64,000 nucleotides of DNA from Actinopolyspora lacussalsi subsp. righensis (GTDB lineage Bacteria; Actinomycetota; Actinomycetes; Mycobacteriales; Pseudonocardiaceae), in contig NZ_FPAT01000003.1 in the NCBI RefSeq assembly GCF_900116555.1, positions 124,001 through 188,000 on the forward strand, read 5' to 3'. Shown here in pieces: positions 26,548 to 36,804 of the stretch (position 1 is its first letter; each line of letters opens with the position of its first letter). The position numbers were made by a program, and so were the translations under genes. Below the pieces are notes generated by a model. It saw only the letters and a program-made list of their open reading frames with translations, was not told the origin of the DNA and searched no databases.

Positions 26548-27524
26548 CCCGCCGCCTCCTGATCCTCGTCACTCGGCCACACGTCGCGGACGCACCGGAA
26601 CCCGATGTTGCCGATGGACGAGTCAGGGGTGACTCCCTGACGCGCCGAAACCCGGTAACGCCGGCAGTAGGACTCGTGGCACAGGTAGGAACCGCCGCGC
26701 GCACTGCGCCGTTCCCCACTGTCGGGCCCCCTCGGGTTGATCCGGGTGTCCCGTGCCGGGAAGTCCGGATCGAACCGGTCGGCACACCACTCCCAAACGT
26801 TGCCGGTCGTGTTGTGCAGCCCGTAACCGTTCGGTTCGAAGGCGTCCACGGGGCAGGTTCCGTACCAGCCGTCCGAGCACTCGTTGCGCCCGGGGAACTC
26901 ACCCTGCCAGACGTTCATCCGGTGCCGACCGGAAGGCTCCAGCTGTTCACCCCACGGAAAGGGGCTTCCCTCGAGCCCTCCCCTGGCCGCGTACTCCCAC
27001 TCGGCCTCGGTCGGCAGCCGCAGCCCGGCCCAGTCGCAGTAGGCGAGCGCGTCCCGGAAGGACACGTGGGTGACCGGATGGTCCGGCCGGTCCCCGGCAT
27101 CGGAGCCCGGCCCCTCCGGCCGCCACCAGTAGGCGCCCTCGACCTGGCGCCACCAGGGAGCGGCGGCGACTCCGCGCGTGGGTGGGAAGTCGTCCGGCAA
27201 CAACCCGCCGAACACGAACGACCACCCCCAACGCTCGGCGTCGGTGCGGTAGGCGGTGGCGTCCACGAAGGCGGCGAAGTCGGCCACCGACACGGCTGTC
27301 GGGCTGATCCAGAACGGGTCGAGCCGCACCGTCCGCACCGGCCCCTCGCCGTCCTGCGGGTACGCCTCGTCCCGCTCGCTTCCCATCCGGAACTCGCCGC
27401 CGTCGAGCCGCACCAACCCCGCGGTGGAACCGGAGTGGACCCGGGTGCGTACCGTCTCCGTCCGCGGCGCACCGCTCGCGGTCCGCGTGGGTGCGCAGCA
27501 GTCTCCCGTTGTCGTGTCAGTCAT
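26517..27524 (-). CDS. Formylglycine-generating enzyme (sulfatase-modifying factor)
   Basis: A 335-residue FGE-family protein. GLVRLDGGEFRMGSERDEAY opens the domain, GLRLPTEAEWEYAARGG and NTTGNVWEWCADRF are the classic motifs, and RGGSYLCHESYCRRYRVSAR holds the two copper-binding catalytic cysteines. It oxidises the Cys of the CxPxR sulfatase motif to formylglycine. The ATG overlaps the sulfatase stop by 8 nt, so it is translated together with its client. A few Cys near the N-terminus (GDCCAPT) are extra. Confidence 0.93.
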   Translation of the reverse strand: MTDTTTGDCCAPTRTASGAPRTETVRTRVHSGSTAGLVRLDGGEFRMGSERDEAYPQDGEGPVRTVRLDPFWISPTAVSVADFAAFVDATAYRTDAERWGWSFVFGGLLPDDFPPTRGVAAAPWWRQVEGAYWWRPEGPGSDAGDRPDHPVTHVSFRDALAYCDWAGLRLPTEAEWEYAARGGLEGSPFPWGEQLEPSGRHRMNVWQGEFPGRNECSDGWYGTCPVDAFEPNGYGLHNTTGNVWEWCADRFDPDFPARDTRINPRGPDSGERRSARGGSYLCHESYCRRYRVSARQGVTPDSSIGNIGFRCVRDVWPSDEDQEAAGWNAGSSSTS

Positions 27525-29880
27525 GAGCCGCCCTGAACAGTTCGCGGTCACGTTCGCTGTCGCTGTCGCTGTGCAGATCGTCGCCGAGATCCACCCGCAC
27601 GCTGTGCAGCGTGCCCGTGTAGGCGTTGTCCACCGGTGGGTAGTCGTCGGTGACCGGTGACGCACGGTCGACTCCGATGTCGAACGTCTCGTCGAAGGCG
27701 AAGTAGTACGGAATGGTGCCGCCCACCCGCTGCTGCCCGCGCTGCTCACCGTCGACGTGGAGGGTCGCGGTACCGCCCATGCCGACACCGCCGCCGTCGT
27801 AGGCGAAGTCCAACACGATCTCGTGCTCGCCGGTGGGGAGCGGTTCATCCGTGCTCACCCGGTAGACCTCGAGCCCGAAGTAGTTGTACGCGTAGCAGGC
27901 GCGCCCCCGGTGCACGTACAGCGACCAGCCGCCGAACCGTCCGCCCTGGGCCACCAGCACTCCGTCCGCACCGGACTCGGGGACCTCGATACGGGCGGTC
28001 AGGGTGTGCGAGCGGTTCTTGACGTTGGGCGCCGTCTCCTCGGTCAACCGCGAGGCGGAGGCGTGGAACGTGATCGACCGACGGTCGCCGTGCAGGTCGC
28101 GCCGCCCGGCCTCGCGCGGGTTCTCCCGCTCGGTCATGCGGTCGTCGAGGGGGAAGACGTTGTAACGACTGGCCTCCACCAGGAAAAGCTGTTGCAGTTC
28201 CCGGAGTTTGCCCGGGTGTTCCGCCGCGAGGTCGTGGGCCTGGCTCCAGTCCACATTGGTGTCGTAGAGCTCCCAGCGGTCGTCGTCGAAGTAGTGCCGG
28301 GTGCCGTCCTGCACCATGTCCCACGGGGTGCCGTGCCTGGTGACCGCCATCCAGCCGTCGTGGTAGATGCCCCGGTTGCCCACCATCTCGAAGTACTGGA
28401 TCCGGCGGCGTTCCGCCGCCGAGGCGTCGTTGAAGCTGTAGAGCATGCTCGTGCCCTCGACCGGCTGCTGCGTGACCCCGTTGACCTCATCGGGCTGTGG
28501 GATCCCGGCCGCTTCTAGGACGGTGGGCAGCACGTCGATGACGTGGTGGAACTGGTCGCGGATACCACCGCGTTCGGCGATACCGCGTGGCCAGTGCACG
28601 ATCATGCCGTCCCTGGTTCCGCCGAAGTGCGAGGCGACCTGTTTCGTCCACTGGTACGGCGTGTTCATCGCCAGCGCCCAGCCGACCGGATAGTGGGCGT
28701 GCGTGGTCGCGTCACCCAGTTCCTCCCGGTGGCGGTTGATCGTCTCGGCGTCGTCGGGGATACCGCTGGCGTGCCGGTGCTCGTTGAGCGTCCCACCGAG
28801 TCCGCCCTCCGCGGAGGCGCCGTTGTCGCCGAGGATGTAGACGAACAGGGTGTTGTCGAGTTCGCCCTGCTGCTCCAGCTCGTCGACGAGACGGCCGATC
28901 TGGTCGTCGGTGTGCTCGGCGAATCCCGCGTAGAGCTCCATCAACGAGGCGGCGGACTCCCTCTCCTGCTCGGACAGTTCGTCCCAGTGCGGCACGCCCT
29001 CGGCCCACGGGGCCAGTTCCGTTTCGGGGGGAACGACTCCCAGTTCCTTCTGTCGTTCCAGGGTGATCTCACGCTGCCGGTCCCAACCGTGGTCGAACCT
29101 GCCCCGGTACTTGTCGCGGTACTCCTTCGGAACGTGGTAGGGCGCGTGGGTCGCGCCGAAGGGGAGGTAGGCGAAGAAGGGGGTTTCGGGCTTGAGTGAC
29201 TTCTGGTCGCGCACCCAGTCGATCGCACGGTCGACCAGGTCCTCGGAGAGGTGATAGCCGTCCTCCGGCCCACGGTCGGGTTCCACCGGTGTGGTGCCGT
29301 CGAACAGCACGGGGTACCAGTGGTTCATCTCCGCGCACACGAAGCCGTAGAACTTCTCGAAGCCCTCACCGGTGGGCCAGCGATCGAACGGACCCGCCAC
29401 GCTGACGTCGCGCGCCGGGGTCTGGTGCCACTTGCCGAACGCCGCGGTGTTGTAGCCGTTACCCGCCAGGATCTGACCCATCGTTCCCGCGCTCAGCGGC
29501 CGTATCCCGTTGTAGCCCGGAGCGGCGCTGGCCATCTCGGTGGTGACTCCCATCCCCACCGAGTGGTGGTTGCGTCCGGTCAGCAGCGACTGCCGGGTCG
29601 GTGAGCACACCGCGGTCACGTGGAACCGCGTGTAGCGCAGCCCGCCCCCGGCCAGTCGATCGGCCGTGGGCATCTCGCACGGCCCGCCGAACGCGCTGGG
29701 AGCGCCGAAACCCATGTCGTCCAGCAGCACGACCACCACGTTGGGAGCCCCCTCGGGCGCGCTCGGCGGCTCCGGCGGGGAGAACGGTGGATCCTGCTCG
29801 CGGATGTCCAGCGATGACGCGTGCTGCCGAGTCGCTCCCCGGATCGGGAGACTCGTCCGCGACATCTCCGGATCACTCAT
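27517..29880 (-). CDS. Arylsulfatase (type I, formylglycine-dependent)
   Basis: A 787-residue sulfatase. NVVVVLLDDMGFGAPSAFGG gives the first metal ligands and CSPTRQSLLTGRNHHS near residue 92 contains the CxPxR motif for formylglycine. FGKWHQTP and YILGDNGASAEGGLGG add the other active-site residues. The length and the C-terminal beta-sandwich-like half (SHTLTARIEVPESGADGVLV) match the large actinobacterial AtsA type. No signal peptide is seen, so it is probably cytoplasmic. GGAGG sits 6 nt before the ATG. It leads the operon sulfatase-FGE-LysR. Confidence 0.92.
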   Translation of the reverse strand: MSDPEMSRTSLPIRGATRQHASSLDIREQDPPFSPPEPPSAPEGAPNVVVVLLDDMGFGAPSAFGGPCEMPTADRLAGGGLRYTRFHVTAVCSPTRQSLLTGRNHHSVGMGVTTEMASAAPGYNGIRPLSAGTMGQILAGNGYNTAAFGKWHQTPARDVSVAGPFDRWPTGEGFEKFYGFVCAEMNHWYPVLFDGTTPVEPDRGPEDGYHLSEDLVDRAIDWVRDQKSLKPETPFFAYLPFGATHAPYHVPKEYRDKYRGRFDHGWDRQREITLERQKELGVVPPETELAPWAEGVPHWDELSEQERESAASLMELYAGFAEHTDDQIGRLVDELEQQGELDNTLFVYILGDNGASAEGGLGGTLNEHRHASGIPDDAETINRHREELGDATTHAHYPVGWALAMNTPYQWTKQVASHFGGTRDGMIVHWPRGIAERGGIRDQFHHVIDVLPTVLEAAGIPQPDEVNGVTQQPVEGTSMLYSFNDASAAERRRIQYFEMVGNRGIYHDGWMAVTRHGTPWDMVQDGTRHYFDDDRWELYDTNVDWSQAHDLAAEHPGKLRELQQLFLVEASRYNVFPLDDRMTERENPREAGRRDLHGDRRSITFHASASRLTEETAPNVKNRSHTLTARIEVPESGADGVLVAQGGRFGGWSLYVHRGRACYAYNYFGLEVYRVSTDEPLPTGEHEIVLDFAYDGGGVGMGGTATLHVDGEQRGQQRVGGTIPYYFAFDETFDIGVDRASPVTDDYPPVDNAYTGTLHSVRVDLGDDLHSDSDSERDRELFRAAHD

Positions 29881-30338
29881 GCCAGACCTCCTGAAATCGC
29901 AATGATCGGGACAGCGTCCGGTAGCCCACCGGTCGAAAACGAAAAACCGCGGGTGGCGGACGAGGATCGTCTTTGATCAATCACGCGCACCCGTGGGCAC
30001 CAACCGACGATTTCACCGGATTACCGAACTCGTCGAAACCGCCGTTATTCGCTGGGGCATACTAGCCGACGGCGCCGGAAACGCAACCCCCGAGACACCG
30101 AAACGGCTCACCACACCGCCACGCGGAATCGAGGCCAACGAAAGATAAGCGCAGGTCACCACACAAATCAGACACTCGCCAGACAATTTTTGAATTAAAG
30201 ACATAGACAGTATCTATAGGCAATAGCGAAAACGGCAGTGCGGGACAGGCGTCACACCAACCGAATATTTGTCGCCACCGGACAAGTAACCAACGAACCA
30301 CGCTGAGTGCCCGAAGCGGAGTGATATCCCGCCGCTCC
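29881..30338. other. Intergenic region upstream of the sulfatase operon
   Basis: About 460 nt without a convincing gene; AT content is higher than in neighbours, especially at 30150-30240. TTGATCAA at 29973-29980, about 95 nt before the sulfatase ATG, is a perfect palindrome and a possible LysR-type site. Minus-strand frames here (for example 30062-30367) lack ribosome-binding sites and coding composition. Confidence 0.4.
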
Positions 30339-30370
30339 CGGGTGTCGATTTCGCGCGAAATCGACACCCG
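30339..30370. repeat. 32-bp perfect palindrome, GATTTCGCGCGAAATC family
   Basis: CGGGTGTCGATTTCGC (30339-30354) is followed without spacer by its exact reverse complement (30355-30370). It lies 38 nt after the OsmC-family stop, so it can form the terminator of that gene. Its 16-bp core recurs at 33586-33601 and, with a changed centre, at 49565-49580. Confidence 0.75.
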
Positions 30371-30407
30371 AGGTTCCGGGAAGAAGGCCGGATCGCCCCC
30401 GGTCCGA

Positions 30408-30881
30408 TCAGCTCACCACGCGGATACCGGGCTCGTGACGGACCGGAAAGTTCACGGAATTGGCGATGAAGCACTTGCGGTGCGCCTGCTCGTGCAGTTT
30501 CTCGGCCCTGTCGCGCATCGACTCGCTCCGCACCGTCACCACCGGTCGCAGCACCACCTCGGTGAAACGACCTCCACCGCCCCGCTCCTCGGTCATGGTG
30601 CCGCGAGCCGCGTCGCGGTAGTCGGTGACCACGACGCCGGAGGAGGCACAGATCCCCAGATACCAGAGCATGTGGCACTGCGCGAGCGAGGCCACCAGCA
30701 GCTCCTCCGGGTTCAGCAGTTCCGGATCCCCGAGGAAGGCCGGATCGGCCGAGCCGCGCAGCGGCGCCTTGCCCACGACCTCGATCAGGTGCTCACGACC
30801 GTAGGAGTCGTACTCATCGGTACCGCTTCCACGGTTCCCGGTCCAGCGCACCACGGTCTCGTACTCGTGTCGTTCGGACAT
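30408..30881 (-). CDS. OsmC/Ohr-family protein
   Basis: A 157-residue protein with both family cysteines: LLVASLAQCHMLWYLGICAS and AHRKCFIANSVNFPVRHEP. OsmC-type proteins reduce organic hydroperoxides using this Cys pair. The N-terminal half (YETVVRWTGNRGSGTDEYDS) and the loop PAFLGDPELLNPEELL fit the YhfA-like OsmC branch rather than Ohr. GAGGGAAC precedes the ATG at 30881. It is a single gene between the sulfatase promoter region and lepA. Confidence 0.85.
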   Translation of the reverse strand: MSERHEYETVVRWTGNRGSGTDEYDSYGREHLIEVVGKAPLRGSADPAFLGDPELLNPEELLVASLAQCHMLWYLGICASSGVVVTDYRDAARGTMTEERGGGGRFTEVVLRPVVTVRSESMRDRAEKLHEQAHRKCFIANSVNFPVRHEPGIRVVS

Positions 30882-31104
30882 CGTTCCCTCGTTTCGACCC
30901 TCGACTGCGGCGAAGATCGATTCTAGGGAACACGGTCCGGTGTGGACTCGCCGTTTTCCCGGAACGCGCAACGGTTCGACGGGCTCCGACAGGCTGCAAC
31001 GCCGGACGAGCACCGGAACCCGGGTGTGGAGAGGGCGGGAGGCTCCATCGAACGAGCCCGGCGAAAACCGGGGCGACAAGGCCCCGCCGCTACTTCCCGT
31101 CCGG

Positions 31105-32967
<1,863 letters not shown>

Positions 32968-33143
32968 TGAAGTCTTCCTCGCGGGATGTCGACTCGCGTA
33001 CGGGCAGGGCTGCGTGCCCATGGTCCCACGAAAGTGCGGAATACCCGACCCCAACCCGGAAGTACGACCGCACGGGATGCGTCGCGGCGGAGCGGGACGG
33101 GCGGCTGAACCGACCGCCCCGCCGGGGCCGCACCGACAGCGCG

Positions 33144-33527
33144 TCAGGGATGTTGCCGAACGTCACTGCGCAGCGGATGTTCGGGAGGCACCTCCACCAG
33201 CACGATCCGCATCCCGTCGGGGTCGGCGACGGTTCCCTCGATCAGCCCCCAGGGTTGCCGTTCCGGTTCGGCGAGCACCTCGACGCCGAGCTCGCGCAGT
33301 TCACGGACGCTCTCGGCGGCGTCGCGCACCTGCAGCCACAGCATCTGGTCCTCACTGGGGCCGCTGCTGCCGCTTCCGGACACTTCCAGCAGTCCCTGCC
33401 CGAGGAAGAACACCGTGCCACCGGGAAATTCGCGGTGGATCGCGAGCCCGAGCGTGTCGCGGTAGAACCGCACCGAGCGATCGTGGTCGCCGGGACGCAG
33501 GATCATCCTGCTGTTGAGAACCTCCAT
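33144..33527 (-). CDS. VOC (glyoxalase/bleomycin resistance) family protein
   Basis: A 127-residue protein made of two beta-alpha-beta3 units. The first ([40 protein letters not shown]) and the second ([37 protein letters not shown]) are both complete. A His early and a Glu late could bind a metal. The family covers glyoxalases, ring-opening dioxygenases and resistance proteins, and nothing nearby fixes the substrate. Confidence 0.8.
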   Translation of the reverse strand: MEVLNSRMILRPGDHDRSVRFYRDTLGLAIHREFPGGTVFFLGQGLLEVSGSGSSGPSEDQMLWLQVRDAAESVRELRELGVEVLAEPERQPWGLIEGTVADPDGMRIVLVEVPPEHPLRSDVRQHP

Positions 33528-33573
33528 GCCCCCGTCCTACCCGATCGAGTAGGGATCCGCCGAGCAGCGACAA

Positions 33574-33609
33574 CGCTCGCGTGGCGATTTCGCGCGAAAT
33601 CCACGAGCG
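33574..33609. repeat. Palindrome of the GATTTCGCGCGAAATC family
   Basis: The core GATTTCGCGCGAAATC (33586-33601) is flanked by arms that pair with small bulges (CGCTCG...GTGG with CCACGAGCG). It lies upstream of both divergent genes (VOC protein on the minus strand, SPFH on the plus strand), so here it is not a terminator for either reading gene. Confidence 0.65.
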
Positions 33610-33677
33610 CCCCCCGCAGGTCTCCTACGAGCAACCGAGATCATCCGGCGATTTCGGGCTTTGCCCCCACACCGAAA

Positions 33678-33689
33678 AAGTGATATCAC
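33678..33689 (+). promoter_or_regulatory. Palindromic operator candidate upstream of the SPFH gene
   Basis: AGTGATATCACT is a perfect 12-bp palindrome 46 nt before the SPFH ATG, followed immediately by the related half-site ATGATGTC. Tandem short sites of this kind suit a ribbon-helix-helix dimer, and the second gene of the operon encodes such a protein, so autoregulation is likely. Confidence 0.5.
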
Positions 33690-33735
33690 TATGATGTCTT
33701 CCAGAAATCACGAAACACGCCAGAGGAGGAACCGG

Positions 33736-34653
33736 ATGGGCACCGAGGAAACCGGAACGGGAGTGGTGATGCCGGAGTCGGAGATCAGGGAACAGCCCGC
33801 GAGAAGAGCCCCGGGACTCCCGACGCTCGGACTGGGCGTCCTGCTGCTCCTCTTGGCCGCCGCGCTGGCAGCCCTCGGCGGAGTGACCTCCACCTGGTGG
33901 TTACTCGCGGCCGGGATCGTGTTGGAAGTCGCCACCCTGGTGAGCCTGGCCGGGCTGGTGACGGTCTCACCCGGCGAAGCACGGGTACTGCAGTTCCTCG
34001 GCCGCTACACGGGGACACTGCGCCAGGAGGGACTGCACTGGGTCAATCCGCTGACCACCGGCCGGACGCGCATCTCCACCCGGATCCGCAACCACGAGAC
34101 CAGCGTGATGAAGGTCAACGACGCCGAGGGCAACCCCATCGAGATCGCCGCCGTGGTGGTCTGGCAGGTCGATGACACCGCACAGGCCTCCTTCAGCGTC
34201 GACGACTTCGTCGAGTTCGTGCAGACTCAGACGGAAACGGCCGTACGGCACATCGCGACCAACTACGCCTACGACACCAGGGGCGGACAGGAGTTCTCGC
34301 TGCGGGAGAACGCCGAGGAGATCACCGCCAAGCTCTCCAAGGAGATCGCCGACCGGGTTCACTCGGCGGGTGTGAAGGTCGTCGAGTCCAGGCTCACCCA
34401 CCTCGCGTATGCTCCCGAGATCGCGCAGTCGATGCTGCAGCGCCAGCAGGCCGACGCGGTCGTGGCCGCACGGCAGCGCATCGTCGAGGGCGCGGTCGGC
34501 ATGGTCGAGTCGGCGCTCGGTCAGCTGGCAGAAGACGAGATCGTGGAACTGGACGAGGAGCGCAAGGCGTCGATGGTCAGCAACCTGCTGGTCGTGCTCT
34601 GCGGTGACAAGGCGACCCAACCGGTGGTCAACACCGGCTCGCTGTACCAGTGA
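33736..34653 (+). CDS. SPFH/band-7 (stomatin-like) membrane protein
   Basis: A 305-residue protein. Two TM segments lie at about 31-49 ([20 protein letters not shown]) and 54-73, followed by an SPFH domain ([60 protein letters not shown]) and a short coiled C-terminus. SPFH proteins form membrane-bound rings that organise lipid domains and proteases. AGAGGAGGAACC lies just before the ATG at 33736, which decides against in-frame starts further upstream. It is followed after 9 nt by a ribbon-helix-helix gene. Confidence 0.88.
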   Translation: MGTEETGTGVVMPESEIREQPARRAPGLPTLGLGVLLLLLAAALAALGGVTSTWWLLAAGIVLEVATLVSLAGLVTVSPGEARVLQFLGRYTGTLRQEGLHWVNPLTTGRTRISTRIRNHETSVMKVNDAEGNPIEIAAVVVWQVDDTAQASFSVDDFVEFVQTQTETAVRHIATNYAYDTRGGQEFSLRENAEEITAKLSKEIADRVHSAGVKVVESRLTHLAYAPEIAQSMLQRQQADAVVAARQRIVEGAVGMVESALGQLAEDEIVELDEERKASMVSNLLVVLCGDKATQPVVNTGSLYQ

Positions 34654-34662
34654 GGTAGTCGC

Positions 34663-34869
34663 GTGGCATCCCGCAAGAGCTTCCTGCTCCGCCTGGATCC
34701 GGCGGTACACGACGCGCTCGCGCGTTGGGCTGGCGACGAACTGCGCAGCACGAACGCGCAGATAGAGTTCCTGCTGCGCAAGGCGCTGCAGGATGCGGGC
34801 AGACTGCCGGGTGAGACCGGACGGCAGCGCGGCAGGGGAAGGCCCCGCAAGGACGACGACTCGGACTGA
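34663..34869 (+). CDS. Arc/CopG-type ribbon-helix-helix protein
   Basis: A 68-residue protein: [20 protein letters not shown] forms the DNA-binding strand and first helix, [20 protein letters not shown] the second helix. The tail [15 protein letters not shown] has an AT-hook-like RGRPRK. The GTG start has TGAGGTAG upstream and lies 9 nt after the SPFH stop. I infer that it represses its own operon through the AGTGATATCACT site rather than acting as an antitoxin; no toxin gene follows. Confidence 0.8.
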   Translation: MASRKSFLLRLDPAVHDALARWAGDELRSTNAQIEFLLRKALQDAGRLPGETGRQRGRGRPRKDDDSD

Positions 34870-35177
34870 GCGACCACGACGGCACCCACCAGCGCTACTG
34901 GGTGTACGGGTGGGGACTCCTGGCCTCCTCATCGGGCGTCTCCAGCGGGCAGCGCCCTGACCAGCGGAACCGGGCGCGGCGGCGTGACGCGGTGTTGCTA
35001 CGATGGTCGATCGCACCGCGCGGCATTTCCGACGTGGAGGAAGGCTGCCCGCGAACCGTCGTGCCGGAACCGCCGGTGAACCGGGAAACCCCGGTGAACC
35101 GAAGCGTTTCCCGACGGGGGCAGCGCCGTTCGAGCGCGGTCGCGACATTCGAGTCGATCAGCGAAAGAGGCGCAACA
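34870..35177 (+). other. Leader region of rpsT
   Basis: No gene seen in these 308 nt. TACGAT at 34999-35004 could be a -10 box, which would give a leader of about 170 nt. The leader contains two direct copies of CCGGTGAACCG (about 35078-35101) separated by GGAAACC. A long leader is consistent with feedback control of S20, but no known leader motif is recognised. Confidence 0.35.
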
Positions 35178-35438
35178 GTGGCCAACATCAAGTCCTCCAA
35201 GAAGCGAGTCCTGATCAACGAGCGCAACCGTCTTCGCAACAAGTCGGTCAAGACCTCGATGAAGACCGCGATGCGTCGGTTCCGCGAGGCCGCTGCCACC
35301 GGTGACAAGGAAAAGGCCGCCGAGATGGAGCGTGCCGCCACCCGCCTGGTCGACAAGGCCGCCAAGAAGGGCGTCATCCACCGCAACCAGGCGGCCAACA
35401 AGAAGTCCTCGATGGCCAGGCAGCTCAACCAGCTCTGA
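35178..35438 (+). CDS. rpsT: 30S ribosomal protein S20
   Basis: An 86-residue basic protein with the full S20 pattern: [20 protein letters not shown] at the N-terminus and [20 protein letters not shown] near the C-terminus, where the helices bind 16S rRNA. The GTG start at 35178 is preceded by AAGAGG at a good distance. It is a single gene, convergent with holA. Confidence 0.97.
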   Translation: MANIKSSKKRVLINERNRLRNKSVKTSMKTAMRRFREAAATGDKEKAAEMERAATRLVDKAAKKGVIHRNQAANKKSSMARQLNQL

Positions 35439-35493
35439 TCGGACTCCCCGGACGGTCGACGGCGATCGGGAACCGTTCGGGAAACGCCGGTAC

Positions 35494-35526
35494 ACGGGCC
35501 TCTTCGCACGCCGCGGAGAGGCCCGT
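35494..35526. terminator. Hairpin between rpsT and holA
   Basis: ACGGGCCTCT (35494-35503) pairs perfectly with AGAGGCCCGT (35517-35526) across 13 nt. It lies 56 nt after rpsT and 48 nt after the convergent holA stop, so it can serve both strands. Confidence 0.6.
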
Positions 35527-35573
35527 ACGCCGTCTGCCCCCTCGCTGCCCGACGCCCCGCCCGACTTTCCAGC

Positions 35574-36554
35574 TCAGCCCTGGTTCCGGGAACTCCGGCT
35601 CGCGATCAACCCCAGCACCGCGCGTTCCAGGGCGTAGTCGGCATCGGCGGCCTGCCCCTTGACCTGGCCGTTGAGCGAAGCGACCAGCTGCATCGCCTCG
35701 GTCACTCCCGCAGCGTTCCAGCCCCGGGCCTGCGAGAGCGCCTTCTTGACCTTCCAGGCCGGCATACCGAGCTCCCGCGCGAGCCGGTACTGATCCCCGC
35801 CTCCGGCACTGGCCACTCGCCCGATGGTGCGCACGGCATCGGCCAACGCATCGGCGATCAGCACGTGCGGCACCCCCAGCTGCAGCGCCCAGCGCAACGC
35901 CTCCAAAGCGCCGGCCCGGTCCCCCATCACGGCCTTCTCCGCCACCACGAAGCCGGTGACCTCCGCCTTGCCCTGGTGGTAACGCCGTACCGCGGCCTCG
36001 TCGACCTTACCGTCGGTATCGGCGACCAGCTGGGACACCGAGGAGGACAACTCGCGCAGGTCGTTGCCCACCGTCTCCACGAGAGCGCTCACCGCGGCCG
36101 AGTCGATGCGTCCACCGGCCCTGGTGGCCTCCGCCCGGACGAAGCTCTCCCGCTCGGCGGGCCGCGTGATCCGGTTGCACTCGGTGACGGCGGCCCCCAT
36201 ACCGCGCAGCTCACCGGGGAGTTCCTTGGCGTGCTTTGCCCTGCCACCACCGTTGTGCAGCACCACGAGCACCACCCCTTCGGCCGGAGCGCGCGCGTGG
36301 CGGAGCACCGCCTCGGCGATCTCCTTGCTCGCGTCCTGCGCGCTGTCCAACGCGATCACGCGCCCCTCCGCGAACAACGAGGGACTCAGCATCTCGTCGA
36401 GTTCGGGAGGGGTGAGGTCACTCACCTTGGAACGACGTAGCTCGGCTTCGGGATCGGCCCGGCGAGCGGCGGCGAGGGATTCGGAAACAGCACGCTCGAC
36501 CAGCAGTTCTTCGTCACCGAGCACGAGATGCAACGAGGCGGGAGCCGAGTTCAT
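35574..36554 (-). CDS. holA: DNA polymerase III subunit delta
   Basis: A 326-residue clamp-loader subunit. LHLVLGDEELLVERAVSESL is the N-terminal AAA-like start (delta has no Walker site), RVIALDSAQDASKEIAEAVL and VLVVLHNGGGRAKHAKELPG follow, and the C-terminal collar domain ends with ADADYALERAVLGLIASR. It opens the sliding clamp for loading. The start could be ATG 36554 or 36563. In many actinomycetes holA lies between comEC and rpsT; here thrC is placed between comEC and holA. Confidence 0.93.
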   Translation of the reverse strand: MNSAPASLHLVLGDEELLVERAVSESLAAARRADPEAELRRSKVSDLTPPELDEMLSPSLFAEGRVIALDSAQDASKEIAEAVLRHARAPAEGVVLVVLHNGGGRAKHAKELPGELRGMGAAVTECNRITRPAERESFVRAEATRAGGRIDSAAVSALVETVGNDLRELSSSVSQLVADTDGKVDEAAVRRYHQGKAEVTGFVVAEKAVMGDRAGALEALRWALQLGVPHVLIADALADAVRTIGRVASAGGGDQYRLARELGMPAWKVKKALSQARGWNAAGVTEAMQLVASLNGQVKGQAADADYALERAVLGLIASRSSRNQG

Positions 36555-36662
36555 GGTCCGCATTCTCCCACTCGGGCCGACGGTCAACCCCGTCCCGGAT
36601 GCTGGATCAAAGTGGTCGGATGACGGGTTCATGCCGTAGCGTTGCCGAAACAACTTGGATAG

Positions 36663-36789
36663 CTCATCCAGAGGGGCAGAGGGACCGGCCCGGCGAAGCC
36701 CCGGCAACCAGCGTCGGCACCGCGACCACGTTCGTGGCGCGGATCGACGAAAACGGTGCCAATTCCGACCCGCCAGCGGGACAGATGAG
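36663..36789 (+). promoter_or_regulatory. SAM-I (S-box) riboswitch upstream of thrC
   Basis: All conserved parts are visible. P1 is CTCATC (36663-36668) with GATGAG (36784-36789). AGAGGGGCAGAGGGACCGGC, then CGAAGCC and GGCAACC, form the P2 and J regions. GGCACCG (36714-36720) with CGGTGCC (36754-36760) form P3, extended by CCACG/CGTGG. GGTGCCAATTCC is the typical motif after P3, and CCCGC/GCGGG form P4. The thrC ribosome-binding site AGGGGAAGG starts right at the end of P1, so control is probably on translation: ligand binding would hold or free that site. Confidence 0.9.
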
Positions 36790-36804
36790 GGGAAGGACCT
36801 CGCG

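Noticed and set aside
34902-35177. In-frame N-terminal extension of rpsT
   Set aside because: S20 is complete from GTG 35178 with a good ribosome-binding site; upstream codons are not coding in character.
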